DNA of 64,000 nucleotides from Roseburia rectibacter (GTDB lineage Bacteria > Bacillota > Clostridia > Lachnospirales > Lachnospiraceae), in assembly GCF_014287515.2 (NCBI RefSeq), contig NZ_CP092473.1:1391001-1455000 (forward strand). The letters run 5' to 3'. Below, piece by piece: positions 1 through 9,123 of the stretch (the first letter of the stretch is position 1; each line of letters opens with the position of its first letter). The notes below the pieces were generated by a model. That model was not told the origin of the DNA and did no database searches. It saw nothing but the letters and a program-made list of their open reading frames with translations. Position numbers and translations under genes: made by a program.

Positions 1-966
1 GGCAAAAAAGTAAACTTCGTATCTGATTACAATGTAACAGGTGAGGCAGCTACAAAAGCAGTTGCTGAAATGAACGAAGGAGATGTTGTATTATTACAGA
101 ATACACGTTTCCGTGGTGCTGAGGAGACAAAGAACGGCGAAGAGTTCAGCAAAGAGTTAGCTGATCTTGCAGACGATTATGTATGCGACGCATTCGGTTC
201 CTCCCACAGAGCACATGCTTCTGTTGCAGGCGTTACAAAATTCATCACTGCAAAGGGTGGTTCTAACGTAGTTGGTTACTTAATGCAGAAAGAGATCGAT
301 TTCCTTGGAAACGCTGTTGAAAATCCGGTAAGACCTTTCGTAGCGATCCTTGGTGGTGCAAAAGTTGCAGATAAATTAAACGTTATCTCCAACTTACTGG
401 AAAAATGCGATACATTAATCATTGGTGGTGGTATGGCATATACTTTCTTAAAAGCACAGGGATATGAGATCGGTAAATCTTTAGTAGATGATACAAAGAT
501 CGATTACTGTAAAGAGATGATGGCAAAAGCAGAAAAACTTGGAAAGAAATTACTCCTTCCGGTAGATGCTGTAACCATCGCAGATTTCCCGAACCCGATC
601 GATGCTCCGGTAGAAGTTACTGTATGTGACGTAAAAGATATGCCGGCTGACAGAGAGGGATGCGATATCGGACCAAAGACTCAGGAGTTATATGCTGATG
701 CAGTTAAGACAGCAAAGACTGTTGTATGGAACGGACCGATGGGTGTATTTGAGAACCCGACATTAGCAGCTGGTACGATTGCAGTTGCAAAAGCACTTGC
801 TGATACAGATGCTACAACAATCATCGGTGGTGGTGATTCTGCAGCAGCTGTTAACCAGTTAGGATTCGGCGACAAGATGAGCCATATCTCTACCGGTGGT
901 GGCGCTTCCCTTGAGTTCTTAGAGGGTAAGGAATTACCAGGTGTCATGGCAGCCGATGATAAGTAA
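1..966 (+). CDS. pgk: phosphoglycerate kinase, C-terminal part (5' end outside window)
   Basis: Cytosolic glycolytic enzyme that transfers phosphate from 1,3-bisphosphoglycerate to ADP. The frame is open from base 1, so the gene starts before the window; 321 codons are visible out of the usual 395-400. Recognisable PGK segments are the ENTRF-type strand ([12 protein letters not shown]), the hinge region LGGAKVADK, the GGGMAYTF loop and the C-terminal nucleotide-binding motif GGGDSAAA followed by [20 protein letters not shown]. The visible part has no frameshift. The protein ends VMAADDK, and degenerate copies of this coding end follow the stop codon. tpiA lies downstream in the same direction, as in standard glycolytic operons. 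Confidence 0.97.
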   Translation, partial: GKKVNFVSDYNVTGEAATKAVAEMNEGDVVLLQNTRFRGAEETKNGEEFSKELADLADDYVCDAFGSSHRAHASVAGVTKFITAKGGSNVVGYLMQKEIDFLGNAVENPVRPFVAILGGAKVADKLNVISNLLEKCDTLIIGGGMAYTFLKAQGYEIGKSLVDDTKIDYCKEMMAKAEKLGKKLLLPVDAVTIADFPNPIDAPVEVTVCDVKDMPADREGCDIGPKTQELYADAVKTAKTVVWNGPMGVFENPTLAAGTIAVAKALADTDATTIIGGGDSAAAVNQLGFGDKMSHISTGGGASLEFLEGKELPGVMAADDK

Positions 967-1130
967 AAATAGTTGCAGTGTAAAGTTGGCTGCCATGACA
1001 CCTTAGTTATGGCAGCCGACGATAAATAGAAGATTGTCATAGCATAAATCTGGCTGCAATAACGCCTTAGGTATAGGCAGCCGAAATAAAAAGCTGCCAT
1101 AATGCCTTGGTATGGTAACAGATGATATGT
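938..1130 (+). repeat. degenerate repeats of the pgk 3' end, forming hairpins
   Basis: The last codons of pgk and their stop are echoed after the gene. A second copy at 1004-1029 again reads LVMAADDK and then TAG, in the same frame as pgk. Weaker copies lie near 1067-1090 and 1105-1125. Complementary stretches (GGCTGCCAT/ATGGCAGCC at 988-996 and 1009-1017, and GGTGTCATGGCAGCC at 940-954 with its complement at 988-1002) allow alternative hairpins across the pgk stop. The block separates pgk and tpiA and could work in mRNA processing or stability, which is inference. Confidence 0.75.
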
Positions 1131-1167
1131 CAACAAACTTTAAAAATGGGAAAAAGAGGATAAAATC

Positions 1168-1917
1168 ATGGCAAGAAAGAAGATCGTAGCCGGTAACTGG
1201 AAAATGAACATGACTCCAAGCCAGGCTGTTAAATTAGTAGAGGAATTAAAACCATTAGTAGTAAGCGATGATGTAGAAGTTGTTTACTGTGTACCAGCAA
1301 TCGACATCGTACCTGTTGTTGAGGCTTTAAAAGGAACCAACGTAGCAGTAGGTGCCGAGAACATGTACTATGAGGAGAAAGGTGCTTACACCGGAGAGAT
1401 CGCTCCTGAGATGTTAGTAGATGCTGGTGTAAAATACGTTATCATCGGTCATTCCGAGAGACGTGATTACTTCAAAGAGTGCGACTGCATGTTAAACAAA
1501 AAAGTGAAAAAAGCTTTTGAGCATAACTTAACACCAATTCTTTGCTGCGGCGAGACATTAGAGCAGAGAGAGATGGGAATCACTTTAGACTGGATCCGTA
1601 TGCAGATCAAATCTGACTTAAAAGATGTTACTGCAGAGCAGGTAGCTTCTATGGTAATCGCTTATGAGCCGATCTGGGCTATCGGAACAGGAAAAACAGC
1701 AACCACAGAGCAGGCTGAGGAAGTCTGCAAGGCAATCCGTGACTGTATCAAAGAAGTATACGGCGCTGACACAGCAGAGAAAGTACGTATCCAGTACGGC
1801 GGATCTGTAAATGCAGGTAATGCAGCAGAATTGTTTGCACAGCCAGATATCGATGGTGGTTTAGTTGGAGGAGCTTCCTTAAAAGCTGATTTCGGTAAAA
1901 TTGTAAACTACAAATAA
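1168..1917 (+). CDS. tpiA: triosephosphate isomerase
   Basis: Interconverts dihydroxyacetone phosphate and glyceraldehyde 3-phosphate in glycolysis. Length is 249 residues, normal for the family. Catalytic residues are visible: Lys in GNWKMN near residue 12, His in IIGHSERR near residue 95, and Glu in [11 protein letters not shown] near residue 165. The phosphate-binding loops YGGSVN and GGLVGGASL are near the C terminus. The AAAAAGAGG ribosome site sits just upstream of the ATG. The gene follows pgk after the repeat block and ends at a strong terminator. Confidence 0.98.
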   Translation: MARKKIVAGNWKMNMTPSQAVKLVEELKPLVVSDDVEVVYCVPAIDIVPVVEALKGTNVAVGAENMYYEEKGAYTGEIAPEMLVDAGVKYVIIGHSERRDYFKECDCMLNKKVKKAFEHNLTPILCCGETLEQREMGITLDWIRMQIKSDLKDVTAEQVASMVIAYEPIWAIGTGKTATTEQAEEVCKAIRDCIKEVYGADTAEKVRIQYGGSVNAGNAAELFAQPDIDGGLVGGASLKADFGKIVNYK

Positions 1918-1931
1918 ATCATAATCAGGTT

Positions 1932-1976
1932 AAGGGGATTCTATCTGGGAGTGAAAACAGAAAGAATCCCCTTTTC
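1932..1976 (+). terminator. intrinsic terminator after tpiA
   Basis: An 11-bp perfect stem (1932-1942 with 1963-1973, AAGGGGATTCT and its complement) is followed by TTTT. It lies 15 bases after the tpiA stop and closes the pgk-tpiA unit. Confidence 0.85.
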
Positions 1977-2005
1977 ACTTGATATGTGTGGAAAAAGTGA
2001 AATAT

Positions 2006-3016
2006 ATGAAAAAGAAAATAATATGGATACTGATCTGCGTTCTGATACTGATCGGCGGGTGGAATGTAACTGCAAGAGAATGGAATCAGGCAGAAAGCGC
2101 GGATTTTGAATATAAAGAAAATAATGCAAATGCGAGAGCACAGAGTTCTGACGGGCAAAATATTTCATTAGAAGATGTTTTACAGGAAACTGAGACATCT
2201 ATACAATATGGTGAGTTAAACAGTGAATCGAAAACTGAGAATATAACAGGTAATTCTGAAAATTCATCGACAGACAATGAAAAAGATGATGAAGAAAAGG
2301 ATGCTGATGATAGTATAAAAACAGAGTCAACAAAGAATACGGCAGATGATACATATAATACAGTCAGAGAGGATAAAACGATAAAAAATGATCTGGAAGA
2401 AGATGAGTCAGACGAAGATTCCTATGAATATGAAACCGGATATATATTTGTGGGAGATTCCAGGTTTTATCTGATGAATGAAGAGTGTAAAATCGAAGAT
2501 ATCCCCAATTTTTTTGTGGTGTCCTGTCCGGGAATGGGATATGCATGGCTTGCTGATACGGCATTTCCGAAAGTACAGTCGCTGCAGAGACAGCATACGG
2601 AAATCAAAAACTGGGTTGTGATCTGTGGATTAGGAGTCAATGACTTGACATCAATCCGTTCCTATCTGAACAAATATCGCAGATGGCCGGACAGTTCAAA
2701 ACTTTATCTGTTGTCTGTGAATCCGACAAATACAGGTGCTCCGGCAAGATGTAATAATCAGAGGATTGAATCATTTAATAACCGCATTAAGAAGGTTGAG
2801 AATGCTACATATATCGACTGCTACCGGTATTTGGCGAAACTTGGGTTTGGAACAAAGGGAGACGGAATTCATTATGATTCATATACCAACTGGGCGATTT
2901 ATTCCTATATATTAGGACAGCTCAATAAAGATGCAGGTGAAGACCTTGTCACAGAAGTTGAATGTCAGGCAAAAGCAAAGAAACTGGAAAAACAGTTAAG
3001 CCAGAAAAACTATTGA
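2006..3016 (+). CDS. membrane-anchored or secreted SGNH/GDSL-like hydrolase of unknown substrate
   Basis: 336 residues from the chosen ATG. An upstream in-frame ATG at 1979 overlaps the tpiA terminator, and the protein has a typical signal/anchor (MKKKIIWILICVLILIGGW) only from 2006. A long acidic, Ser/Thr/Asn-rich linker spans about residues 40-140. A folded domain follows with a GDSR block (GYIFVGDSRFYLM) and a late DGIHYD motif, matching block I Ser and block V Asp/His of SGNH hydrolases. No lipobox is present. Esterase or deacetylase activity on cell-surface glycans or peptidoglycan is plausible but not shown. The gene lies alone between tpiA and gpmI. Confidence 0.65.
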   Translation: MKKKIIWILICVLILIGGWNVTAREWNQAESADFEYKENNANARAQSSDGQNISLEDVLQETETSIQYGELNSESKTENITGNSENSSTDNEKDDEEKDADDSIKTESTKNTADDTYNTVREDKTIKNDLEEDESDEDSYEYETGYIFVGDSRFYLMNEECKIEDIPNFFVVSCPGMGYAWLADTAFPKVQSLQRQHTEIKNWVVICGLGVNDLTSIRSYLNKYRRWPDSSKLYLLSVNPTNTGAPARCNNQRIESFNNRIKKVENATYIDCYRYLAKLGFGTKGDGIHYDSYTNWAIYSYILGQLNKDAGEDLVTEVECQAKAKKLEKQLSQKNY

Positions 3017-3041
3017 AAACAAATGAGGTTATCAGTATAAT
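3013..3041 (+). promoter_or_regulatory. sigma-A type promoter for gpmI
   Basis: TTGAAA at 3013-3018, 17-bp spacer, perfect TATAAT at 3036-3041. The -35 overlaps the stop codon of the upstream gene. The gpmI start is about 70 bases downstream. Confidence 0.7.
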
Positions 3042-3109
3042 GGTTCTGGATTAGGAGAATCGTATACTTTTGATAAATGGAAAGAGAATAGAAAGTGAGG
3101 AAACAAAAC

Positions 3110-4651
3110 ATGAGTAAGAAACCTACCGTATTAATGATCTTAGACGGATTTGGTCTGAATGAAAAAACAGAAGGAAACGCCGTAGCACAGGCAAAAACAC
3201 CGGTGATCGACGGACTTATGAAAGACTATCCGTTTGTAAAAGGAAATGCAAGTGGTCTTGCAGTTGGTCTTCCTGACGGACAGATGGGTAACTCTGAGGT
3301 AGGACATTTAAATATGGGTGCCGGAAGAATCGTATACCAGGAGCTGACAAGGATCACAAAAGAGATCAGCGATGGTGATTTCTTTAAAAATCAGGCATTA
3401 TTAGATGGTATGGAAAATGTAAAGAAAAACGGTTCTGACCTTCATTTATATGGATTATTATCCAATGGTGGTGTACACAGCCATATCACACATCTGTTTG
3501 GACTTCTTGAAATGGCAAAAAAAGAAGGCGTAAAGAACGTATATGTTCACTGCTTCTTAGACGGACGTGACACAGCTCCGACTTCCGGTAAAGAGTTCAT
3601 CGAGGAGTTAGAGGCTAAGATGAAAGAGATCGGTGTTGGTAAGATCGCATCCATTTCCGGACGTTACTATGCAATGGACCGTGATAACAGATGGGATCGT
3701 GTGGAGAAAGCATACAAAGTGCTGACCACAGGTGAAGGAGAAACTGCTGAGAGCGCAGTAGCAGCTATGGAAGCATCTTATGCAAAAGATGTGACAGATG
3801 AGTTCTTCGTTCCAACTGCAATTACAGAGAACGGCAAACCGATCGCAACAATCAAAGACAACGATACTGTTATTTTCTTTAACTTCCGTCCTGACCGTGC
3901 GCGTGAGATCACAAGAACATTCTGTATGGATGATTTTGACGGATTTGACCGTGGCGCAAGAAAGAACGTAAAATATATCTGCTTTACTGAGTATGATGTG
4001 ACGATCCCGAACAAAGAAGTTGCATTTAAGAAAGTAGAACTGAAAAATACGTTTGGTGAGTATTTAGCAGCACACAATATGACTCAGGCAAGAATCGCAG
4101 AGACAGAGAAGTATGCGCATGTTACATTCTTCTTCAACGGTGGTGTGGAGGAACCAAACAAAGGTGAGGACCGTATCCTTGTAAAATCCCCGAAAGTAGC
4201 TACCTATGATTTACAGCCGGAGATGAGTGCACCGGAAGTCTGCGATAAATTATGCGATGCGATCCGTTCTGAAAAATATGATGTCATCATCATCAACTTT
4301 GCAAACCCGGATATGGTTGGTCATACCGGAATCTTAGACGCAGCAATCAAAGCAGTTGAGACAGTCGATACCTGCGTAGGAAAAGCAGTTGAGGCATTAA
4401 AAGAAGTAGACGGACAGATGTTCATCTGCGCAGATCATGGTAATGCAGAGCAGCTTGTAAACTATGAGACAGGCGAGCCGTTAACTTCCCATACAACCAA
4501 CCCGGTTCCATTTATCCTGGTAAATGCAGATCCTTCCTACACCTTAAAAGAGGATGGATGTCTTGCAGATATCATCCCGACTATGATCGAGCTGATGGGA
4601 ATGGAGCAGCCGGCAGAAATGACCGGAAAATCTTTACTGATCAAAAAATAA
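3110..4651 (+). CDS. gpmI: 2,3-bisphosphoglycerate-independent phosphoglycerate mutase
   Basis: Cytosolic Mn-dependent enzyme that converts 3-phosphoglycerate to 2-phosphoglycerate. Length is 513 residues, as expected. The N terminus has PTVLMILDGFG with a metal-binding Asp, then MGNSEVGH with the catalytic Ser near residue 60. Later blocks include GRYYAMDRDNRWDR, FFNFRPDRAREITR, NFANPDMVGHTG, ADHGNAEQL and LTSHTTNPVPF, which supply the phosphatase-like metal ligands. The start is the ATG 9 bases after GTGAGG. A GTG at 3095 is in frame but is itself part of the ribosome site. It has its own promoter. Confidence 0.98.
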   Translation: MSKKPTVLMILDGFGLNEKTEGNAVAQAKTPVIDGLMKDYPFVKGNASGLAVGLPDGQMGNSEVGHLNMGAGRIVYQELTRITKEISDGDFFKNQALLDGMENVKKNGSDLHLYGLLSNGGVHSHITHLFGLLEMAKKEGVKNVYVHCFLDGRDTAPTSGKEFIEELEAKMKEIGVGKIASISGRYYAMDRDNRWDRVEKAYKVLTTGEGETAESAVAAMEASYAKDVTDEFFVPTAITENGKPIATIKDNDTVIFFNFRPDRAREITRTFCMDDFDGFDRGARKNVKYICFTEYDVTIPNKEVAFKKVELKNTFGEYLAAHNMTQARIAETEKYAHVTFFFNGGVEEPNKGEDRILVKSPKVATYDLQPEMSAPEVCDKLCDAIRSEKYDVIIINFANPDMVGHTGILDAAIKAVETVDTCVGKAVEALKEVDGQMFICADHGNAEQLVNYETGEPLTSHTTNPVPFILVNADPSYTLKEDGCLADIIPTMIELMGMEQPAEMTGKSLLIKK

Positions 4652-4749
4652 TAAAAAAGATGTGAAAGTCATATAGAAAGACAAAAAGAGGTGTCACAGT
4701 TGTGGCAGTAAAGCAGTTAAAACTTTAAAAATGTATCATTTATAATAAG

Positions 4750-4805
4750 AAGGCAGTCGCAAAAACTGGTCTATGATCAGAAGGTGTGGCTGCCTCTTTT
4801 TGTGA
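4750..4805 (+). terminator. intrinsic terminator after gpmI
   Basis: AGGCAGTCGC at 4751-4760 pairs with GTGGCTGCCT at 4786-4795 with two weak positions, followed by CTTTTT. Confidence 0.7.
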
Positions 4806-4928
4806 GAATAAGAGTATATAAATAAAAATATAAGTATTACTTATAATATAATAAAAATTATACAAAAATACTAATAAAAAGAACACAATTTTCTATATCG
4901 CAGATCCGGGTGCATATGGGCAAAGTCA

Positions 4929-4958
4929 TTGACTTTCCAAAAGACTATGTATTATAAT
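4929..4958 (+). promoter_or_regulatory. promoter for purC
   Basis: TTGACT at 4929-4934, 18-bp spacer, perfect TATAAT at 4953-4958. It excludes the long alternative purC start at 4929. The leader has a small perfect hairpin (GGTGTT-CAT-AACACC) near 4984-4998. Confidence 0.75.
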
Positions 4959-5018
4959 TTTTGGGTAACATCAGAAAATGATATGGTGTTCATAACACCG
5001 GAAAAGAGGACAAAGAGG

Positions 5019-5897
5019 ATGAGTAGCAAAGTATTTCAGCCAGTTAAAGAGGGAAAAGTACGTGAAGTATATGATAACGGCGACAGCCTGATCATTGTAG
5101 CGACAGACAGAATTTCTGCTTTTGATCATATTTTGAAGAATAAAGTCACAAAAAAGGGTGCGATTCTGACTCAGATGTCTAAATTCTGGTTTGATCTGAC
5201 AAAAGATATCGTTCCAAATCATATGATTTCTGTTGATGTGAAAGATATGCCGGAGTTTTTCCATGAGGAGAGATTTGACGGCAACAGTATGATGTGTAAA
5301 AAATTAGAGATGCTTCCGATCGAGTGCATCGTGCGTGGATATATTACAGGCAGCGGCTGGGAGAGCTACAAAGAAAACGGTACCGTATGTGGTATCAAGC
5401 TGCCGGAGGGATTAAAAGAGTCTGATAAGCTGCCTGAGCCGATCTTTACACCGAGTACAAAAGCTGAGATCGGTCTGCATGATGAGAATATCTCATTTGA
5501 GCGCTGCAGGGAGATCTTAGAGAAAGAGTATCCGGGAAAAGGTGCTTCCTACGCAGAACAGATCAAAGATTATACGATTGCTTTATATAAAAAATGTGCC
5601 GAATATGCACTGACAAAAGGTATCATCATTGCAGATACCAAGTTTGAATTTGGTTTAGATGAGAATGGCAATGTTGTATTAGGTGATGAGATGCTTACAC
5701 CGGACAGCTCCAGATTCTGGCCATTAGAGGGTTACAAACCGGGACAGGGACAGCCGTCCTTTGACAAACAGTTTGTAAGAGACTGGTTAAAAGCCAACCC
5801 GGACAGTGATTACCTGTTACCGGATGATGTCATCGAAAAGACAGTGAATAAATACAAAGAGGCATATGAGCTTCTGACAGGCAAGAAATTTGCATAG
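5019..5897 (+). CDS. purC: phosphoribosylaminoimidazole-succinocarboxamide synthase
   Basis: SAICAR synthetase of de novo purine synthesis; joins CAIR and aspartate using ATP. 292 residues from the ATG that follows AGAGGA at 8 bases. Family hallmarks are GKVREVYD near the N terminus, VATDRISAFDHIL, the IECIVRGYITGSGWESY signature, and ADTKFEFG followed by LGDEMLTPDSSRFWP. The longer in-frame extension back to 4929 would read through the promoter. The gene begins a purC-purF-purB block. Confidence 0.97.
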   Translation: MSSKVFQPVKEGKVREVYDNGDSLIIVATDRISAFDHILKNKVTKKGAILTQMSKFWFDLTKDIVPNHMISVDVKDMPEFFHEERFDGNSMMCKKLEMLPIECIVRGYITGSGWESYKENGTVCGIKLPEGLKESDKLPEPIFTPSTKAEIGLHDENISFERCREILEKEYPGKGASYAEQIKDYTIALYKKCAEYALTKGIIIADTKFEFGLDENGNVVLGDEMLTPDSSRFWPLEGYKPGQGQPSFDKQFVRDWLKANPDSDYLLPDDVIEKTVNKYKEAYELLTGKKFA

Positions 5898-6028
5898 TGG
5901 AAAAATCCTCTGAACACCAGTGGGCAAATTTTACATGGTAAAATTGCATTTTTCTTCGAAAAACAAGGAGGAAAATCCTCTCCTCGCTGTGGGGCTCGGA
6001 TTTTGCTTCGCAAAACAAGGAGGATTTT
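5898..6028 (+). promoter_or_regulatory. structured purF leader with duplicated ribosome-site segment
   Basis: The 131-base gap contains two near-identical segments, CTTCGNAAAACAAGGAGGA, at 5954-5972 and 6007-6024; only the second serves purF. AAAATCCTC at 5972-5980 is a perfect complement of GAGGATTTT at 6020-6028, which overlaps the purF ribosome site. A TTTTGC-TTC-GCAAAA hairpin at 6001-6015 competes with it. This layout suggests translational control, by inference only. Confidence 0.5.
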
Positions 6029-7492
6029 ATGGACAACAATGGATTTGTGAAAGATACACCATGGCAGACAAATGGCGACAGCGGACTGCATGAGGAATGT
6101 GGTGTATTCGGAATGTACGACTTTGATGGCGGAGACGTTGCATCCACGATTTATTATGGTCTTTTTGCATTGCAGCACCGTGGACAGGAGAGCTGTGGTA
6201 TTGCAGTCAGTGAAACAAACGGTCCAAAGGGAAAAGTAACCTCATACAAAGGGATGGGATTGGTCAATGAGGTATTTACGCAGGATAATTTAGAGCCTAT
6301 GCATGGCGATATCGGTGTCGGACATGTCCGTTATTCGACGGCAGGAGCTTCTACCCGCGAGAATGCACAGCCATTGGTTCTTAATTACGTTAAGGGAACA
6401 CTCGCGCTTGCCCACAATGGAAACCTGATCAATGCAATGGAACTGCGTAAGGATTTAGAGTATACCGGAGCAATTTTCCAGACGACGATCGACTCTGAGG
6501 TCATCGCCTATCACATTGCCCGTGAGCGTTTAAATTCAAACAGTGTGGAAGAGGCAGTGGGACGTGCATGCCAGAAGATAAAGGGTGCATTTGCGTTAGT
6601 TGTGATGAGTCCGAGAAAATTAGTCGGAGCGCGTGATCCGTATGGTTTTAAACCGCTTTGTATCGGAAAACGTGACAATGCCTATATTTTAGCATCCGAG
6701 ACGTGTGCATTAGATACGATCGGTGCAGAGTATGTCCGTGATGTATTGCCTGGTGAGATCGTTACGATCACACCGGAGGGCGGTATCCAGTCGGATCTTT
6801 CCTTAGCACTGCCAAAAGAAAAAGAAGCACGCTGTATTTTTGAATATATTTATTTTGCAAGACCGGACAGCCACATTGACGGTGTGAGCGTTTATGCATC
6901 CAGAATTAAGGCAGGACGTTTCCTTGCCATGGATTCACCGGTGGATGCTGATCTTGTTGTCGGTGTTCCGGAATCCGGAAATGCGGCAGCACTCGGTTAT
7001 TCCCTGCAGTCGGGAATCCCATATGGCACCGCATTTGTGAAAAACGGATATGTCGGAAGAACTTTCATCAAGCCGAAACAGAGCAGCAGAGAGTCAAGCG
7101 TGCGTGTAAAATTAAATGTTTTAAAAGAAGCGGTAGATGGAAAACGTATCATCATGATCGATGATTCCATTGTCCGTGGTACAACGTCAGACCGTATCGT
7201 AAAGATGCTGCGTGACGCAGGAGCGACAGAAGTACATGTAAGGATCAGTTCACCACCATTTTTATGGCCGTGCTATTTTGGAACGGATATTCCGGAGCGG
7301 GAACAGTTGATCGCATACAACCGTTCCATCGAAGATATCCGTAAGATCATCGGTGCAGATTCCCTTGGTTACCTTGGGATTGAGCGTTTAGAGGAGATGG
7401 TTGGCGGATTAAACATCTGTAAGGGATGCTTTACCGGTACTTATCCGATGGAGCCGCCGAAAGAAGACATCCGCGGAGATTTTGAGAGATAA
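6029..7492 (+). CDS. purF: amidophosphoribosyltransferase
   Basis: First committed enzyme of purine synthesis: transfers glutamine amide nitrogen to PRPP. 487 residues. The nucleophilic Cys lies in HEECGVFGMYDF near residue 24, after a propeptide-like leader typical of the Bacillus-type enzyme. The Ntn amidotransferase half is followed by a PRPP loop, IIMIDDSIVRGTTS. Cysteines in the RCIFEYIYFARPDS, SSPPFLWPCYFG and LNICKGCFTG contexts fit the 4Fe-4S ligands of the oxygen-sensitive Bacillus subtilis type. It sits between purC and purB, with purB 25 bases downstream. Confidence 0.97.
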   Translation: MDNNGFVKDTPWQTNGDSGLHEECGVFGMYDFDGGDVASTIYYGLFALQHRGQESCGIAVSETNGPKGKVTSYKGMGLVNEVFTQDNLEPMHGDIGVGHVRYSTAGASTRENAQPLVLNYVKGTLALAHNGNLINAMELRKDLEYTGAIFQTTIDSEVIAYHIARERLNSNSVEEAVGRACQKIKGAFALVVMSPRKLVGARDPYGFKPLCIGKRDNAYILASETCALDTIGAEYVRDVLPGEIVTITPEGGIQSDLSLALPKEKEARCIFEYIYFARPDSHIDGVSVYASRIKAGRFLAMDSPVDADLVVGVPESGNAAALGYSLQSGIPYGTAFVKNGYVGRTFIKPKQSSRESSVRVKLNVLKEAVDGKRIIMIDDSIVRGTTSDRIVKMLRDAGATEVHVRISSPPFLWPCYFGTDIPEREQLIAYNRSIEDIRKIIGADSLGYLGIERLEEMVGGLNICKGCFTGTYPMEPPKEDIRGDFER

Positions 7493-7517
7493 TTAAACAC
7501 TATTAAGGAGAATAGAA

Positions 7518-8969
7518 ATGAGTACAGACAGATATACAAGTCCATTATCTGAGCGTTATGCCAGCAAGGAGATGCAGTATATTTTTTCACAGGATAAAAA
7601 ATTCCGTACATGGAGAAAATTATGGATCGCATTAGCTGAGACAGAGATGGAGTTAGGACTTTCCGAGAATGGAAAGCCGGTCATTACACAGGAGCAGATC
7701 GACGAGTTAAAGGCACATGCCGAGGACATTAACTATGATGTCGCAAGAGAGCGTGAGAAACTGGTTCGCCATGATGTTATGAGTCATGTATATGCATACG
7801 GACAGCAGTGCCCGAAAGCGGCAGGAATCATCCATCTTGGAGCAACTTCCTGTTATGTTGGAGACAATACAGATATTATTTTAATGCGTGAAGCATTGGA
7901 ATTAGTTCATAAAAAACTGGTCAATGTTATTGCAGAACTTGCAAAATTTGCAGATACCTATAAAAATCTGCCGACACTTGCATTTACCCATTTCCAGCCT
8001 GCACAGCCGACGACCGTTGGAAAACGTGCGACACTGTGGGCACAGGAATTTATCATGGATCTTGAGGATCTTGAGTATGTCATGGGATCTTTGAAACTGC
8101 TTGGTTCAAAAGGAACAACCGGAACACAGGCAAGTTTCTTAGAACTGTTTGACGGAGATCAGGAGACGATCGATAAGATCGATCCGATGATCGCTGCAAA
8201 GATGGGATTTAAAGAATGTTACGCAGTTTCCGGACAGACTTACTCCAGAAAAGTAGATACCAGAGTTGCAAATATTCTTGCAGGCATTGCGGCAAGTGCG
8301 CATAAGATGTCAAATGATATCCGCCTGTTACAGCACTTAAAAGAAGTAGAAGAACCGTTTGAAAAGAACCAGATCGGATCTTCCGCTATGGCATATAAAC
8401 GCAACCCGATGCGTTCTGAGCGTATTGCATCTTTATCACGTTATGTCATGATCGATGCATTAAACCCGGCGATCACCTCTGCAACACAGTGGTTTGAGCG
8501 TACCTTAGATGATTCCGCAAACAAGAGACTTTCCATTCCGGAAGGATTCCTTGCGATCGATGGTATCTTAGACCTGTGCTTAAATGTAGTAGATGGATTA
8601 GTCGTATATGATAAAGTCATCACCAAACATTTAATGGCAGAGCTTCCATTTATGGCAACAGAAAACATTATGATGGATGCTGTAAAAAATGGCGGCAACC
8701 GTCAGGAGCTGCATGAGAAGATCCGTACTTTATCCATGCAGGCGGGCAAGACTGTCAAAGAAGAAGGAAAAGACAACAATCTGCTTGAACTGATCGCAGC
8801 AGATCCAGAGTTTAACCTGACATTAGAGGAACTTCAGTCAACGATGGATCCGGCAAAATATGTGGGACGTGCACCGATCCAGGTAGATAAGTTTATCGCA
8901 AATGTGGTAAAACCGATCTTAGATGCCAATACAGCAGAGCTTGGAGTAAAAGCTGAGATCAATGTATAA
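7518..8969 (+). CDS. purB: adenylosuccinate lyase
   Basis: Cleaves SAICAR and adenylosuccinate, releasing fumarate, in purine synthesis. 483 residues, about the length of the longer clostridial form. Clear family segments are DVMSHVYAYG, HLGATSCYVGDNTD, the catalytic loop IGSSAMAYKRNPMRSE (fumarase/aspartase signature GSSxMxxKxNP) and the substrate segment FTHFQPAQPTTVGKR. The ATG follows AAGGAGAATAG. It is probably cotranscribed with purF and ends at a strong terminator. Confidence 0.97.
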   Translation: MSTDRYTSPLSERYASKEMQYIFSQDKKFRTWRKLWIALAETEMELGLSENGKPVITQEQIDELKAHAEDINYDVAREREKLVRHDVMSHVYAYGQQCPKAAGIIHLGATSCYVGDNTDIILMREALELVHKKLVNVIAELAKFADTYKNLPTLAFTHFQPAQPTTVGKRATLWAQEFIMDLEDLEYVMGSLKLLGSKGTTGTQASFLELFDGDQETIDKIDPMIAAKMGFKECYAVSGQTYSRKVDTRVANILAGIAASAHKMSNDIRLLQHLKEVEEPFEKNQIGSSAMAYKRNPMRSERIASLSRYVMIDALNPAITSATQWFERTLDDSANKRLSIPEGFLAIDGILDLCLNVVDGLVVYDKVITKHLMAELPFMATENIMMDAVKNGGNRQELHEKIRTLSMQAGKTVKEEGKDNNLLELIAADPEFNLTLEELQSTMDPAKYVGRAPIQVDKFIANVVKPILDANTAELGVKAEINV

Positions 8970-8993
8970 TCCAATCAGAAAATAAGTAAATGA

Positions 8994-9034
8994 AAATCCT
9001 GCTGGAAGTTCCGGCGGGATTTTTATTTTTTTTG
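8994..9034 (+). terminator. intrinsic terminator after purB
   Basis: AAATCCTGC pairs with GCGGGATTT across a short GGAAGTTCCG loop, followed by TTTATTTTTTTTG. Confidence 0.85.
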
Positions 9035-9123
9035 TTACAATTTCACTGTTTTGTCACTTACAAATAAGATTTCGTCCTGTTACAATCAAAGTATCATAAG
9101 TATTGGAAAAGGAGAAGATTATT

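Noticed and set aside
681..1136. Minus-strand frame over the pgk end
   Set aside because: It is a shadow of pgk and the repeat block; no ribosome site and no recognisable protein.
4929..5018. A 30-residue longer N terminus for purC
   Set aside because: It would begin inside the -35 of a strong promoter; the later ATG has a proper ribosome site and gives the usual family start.
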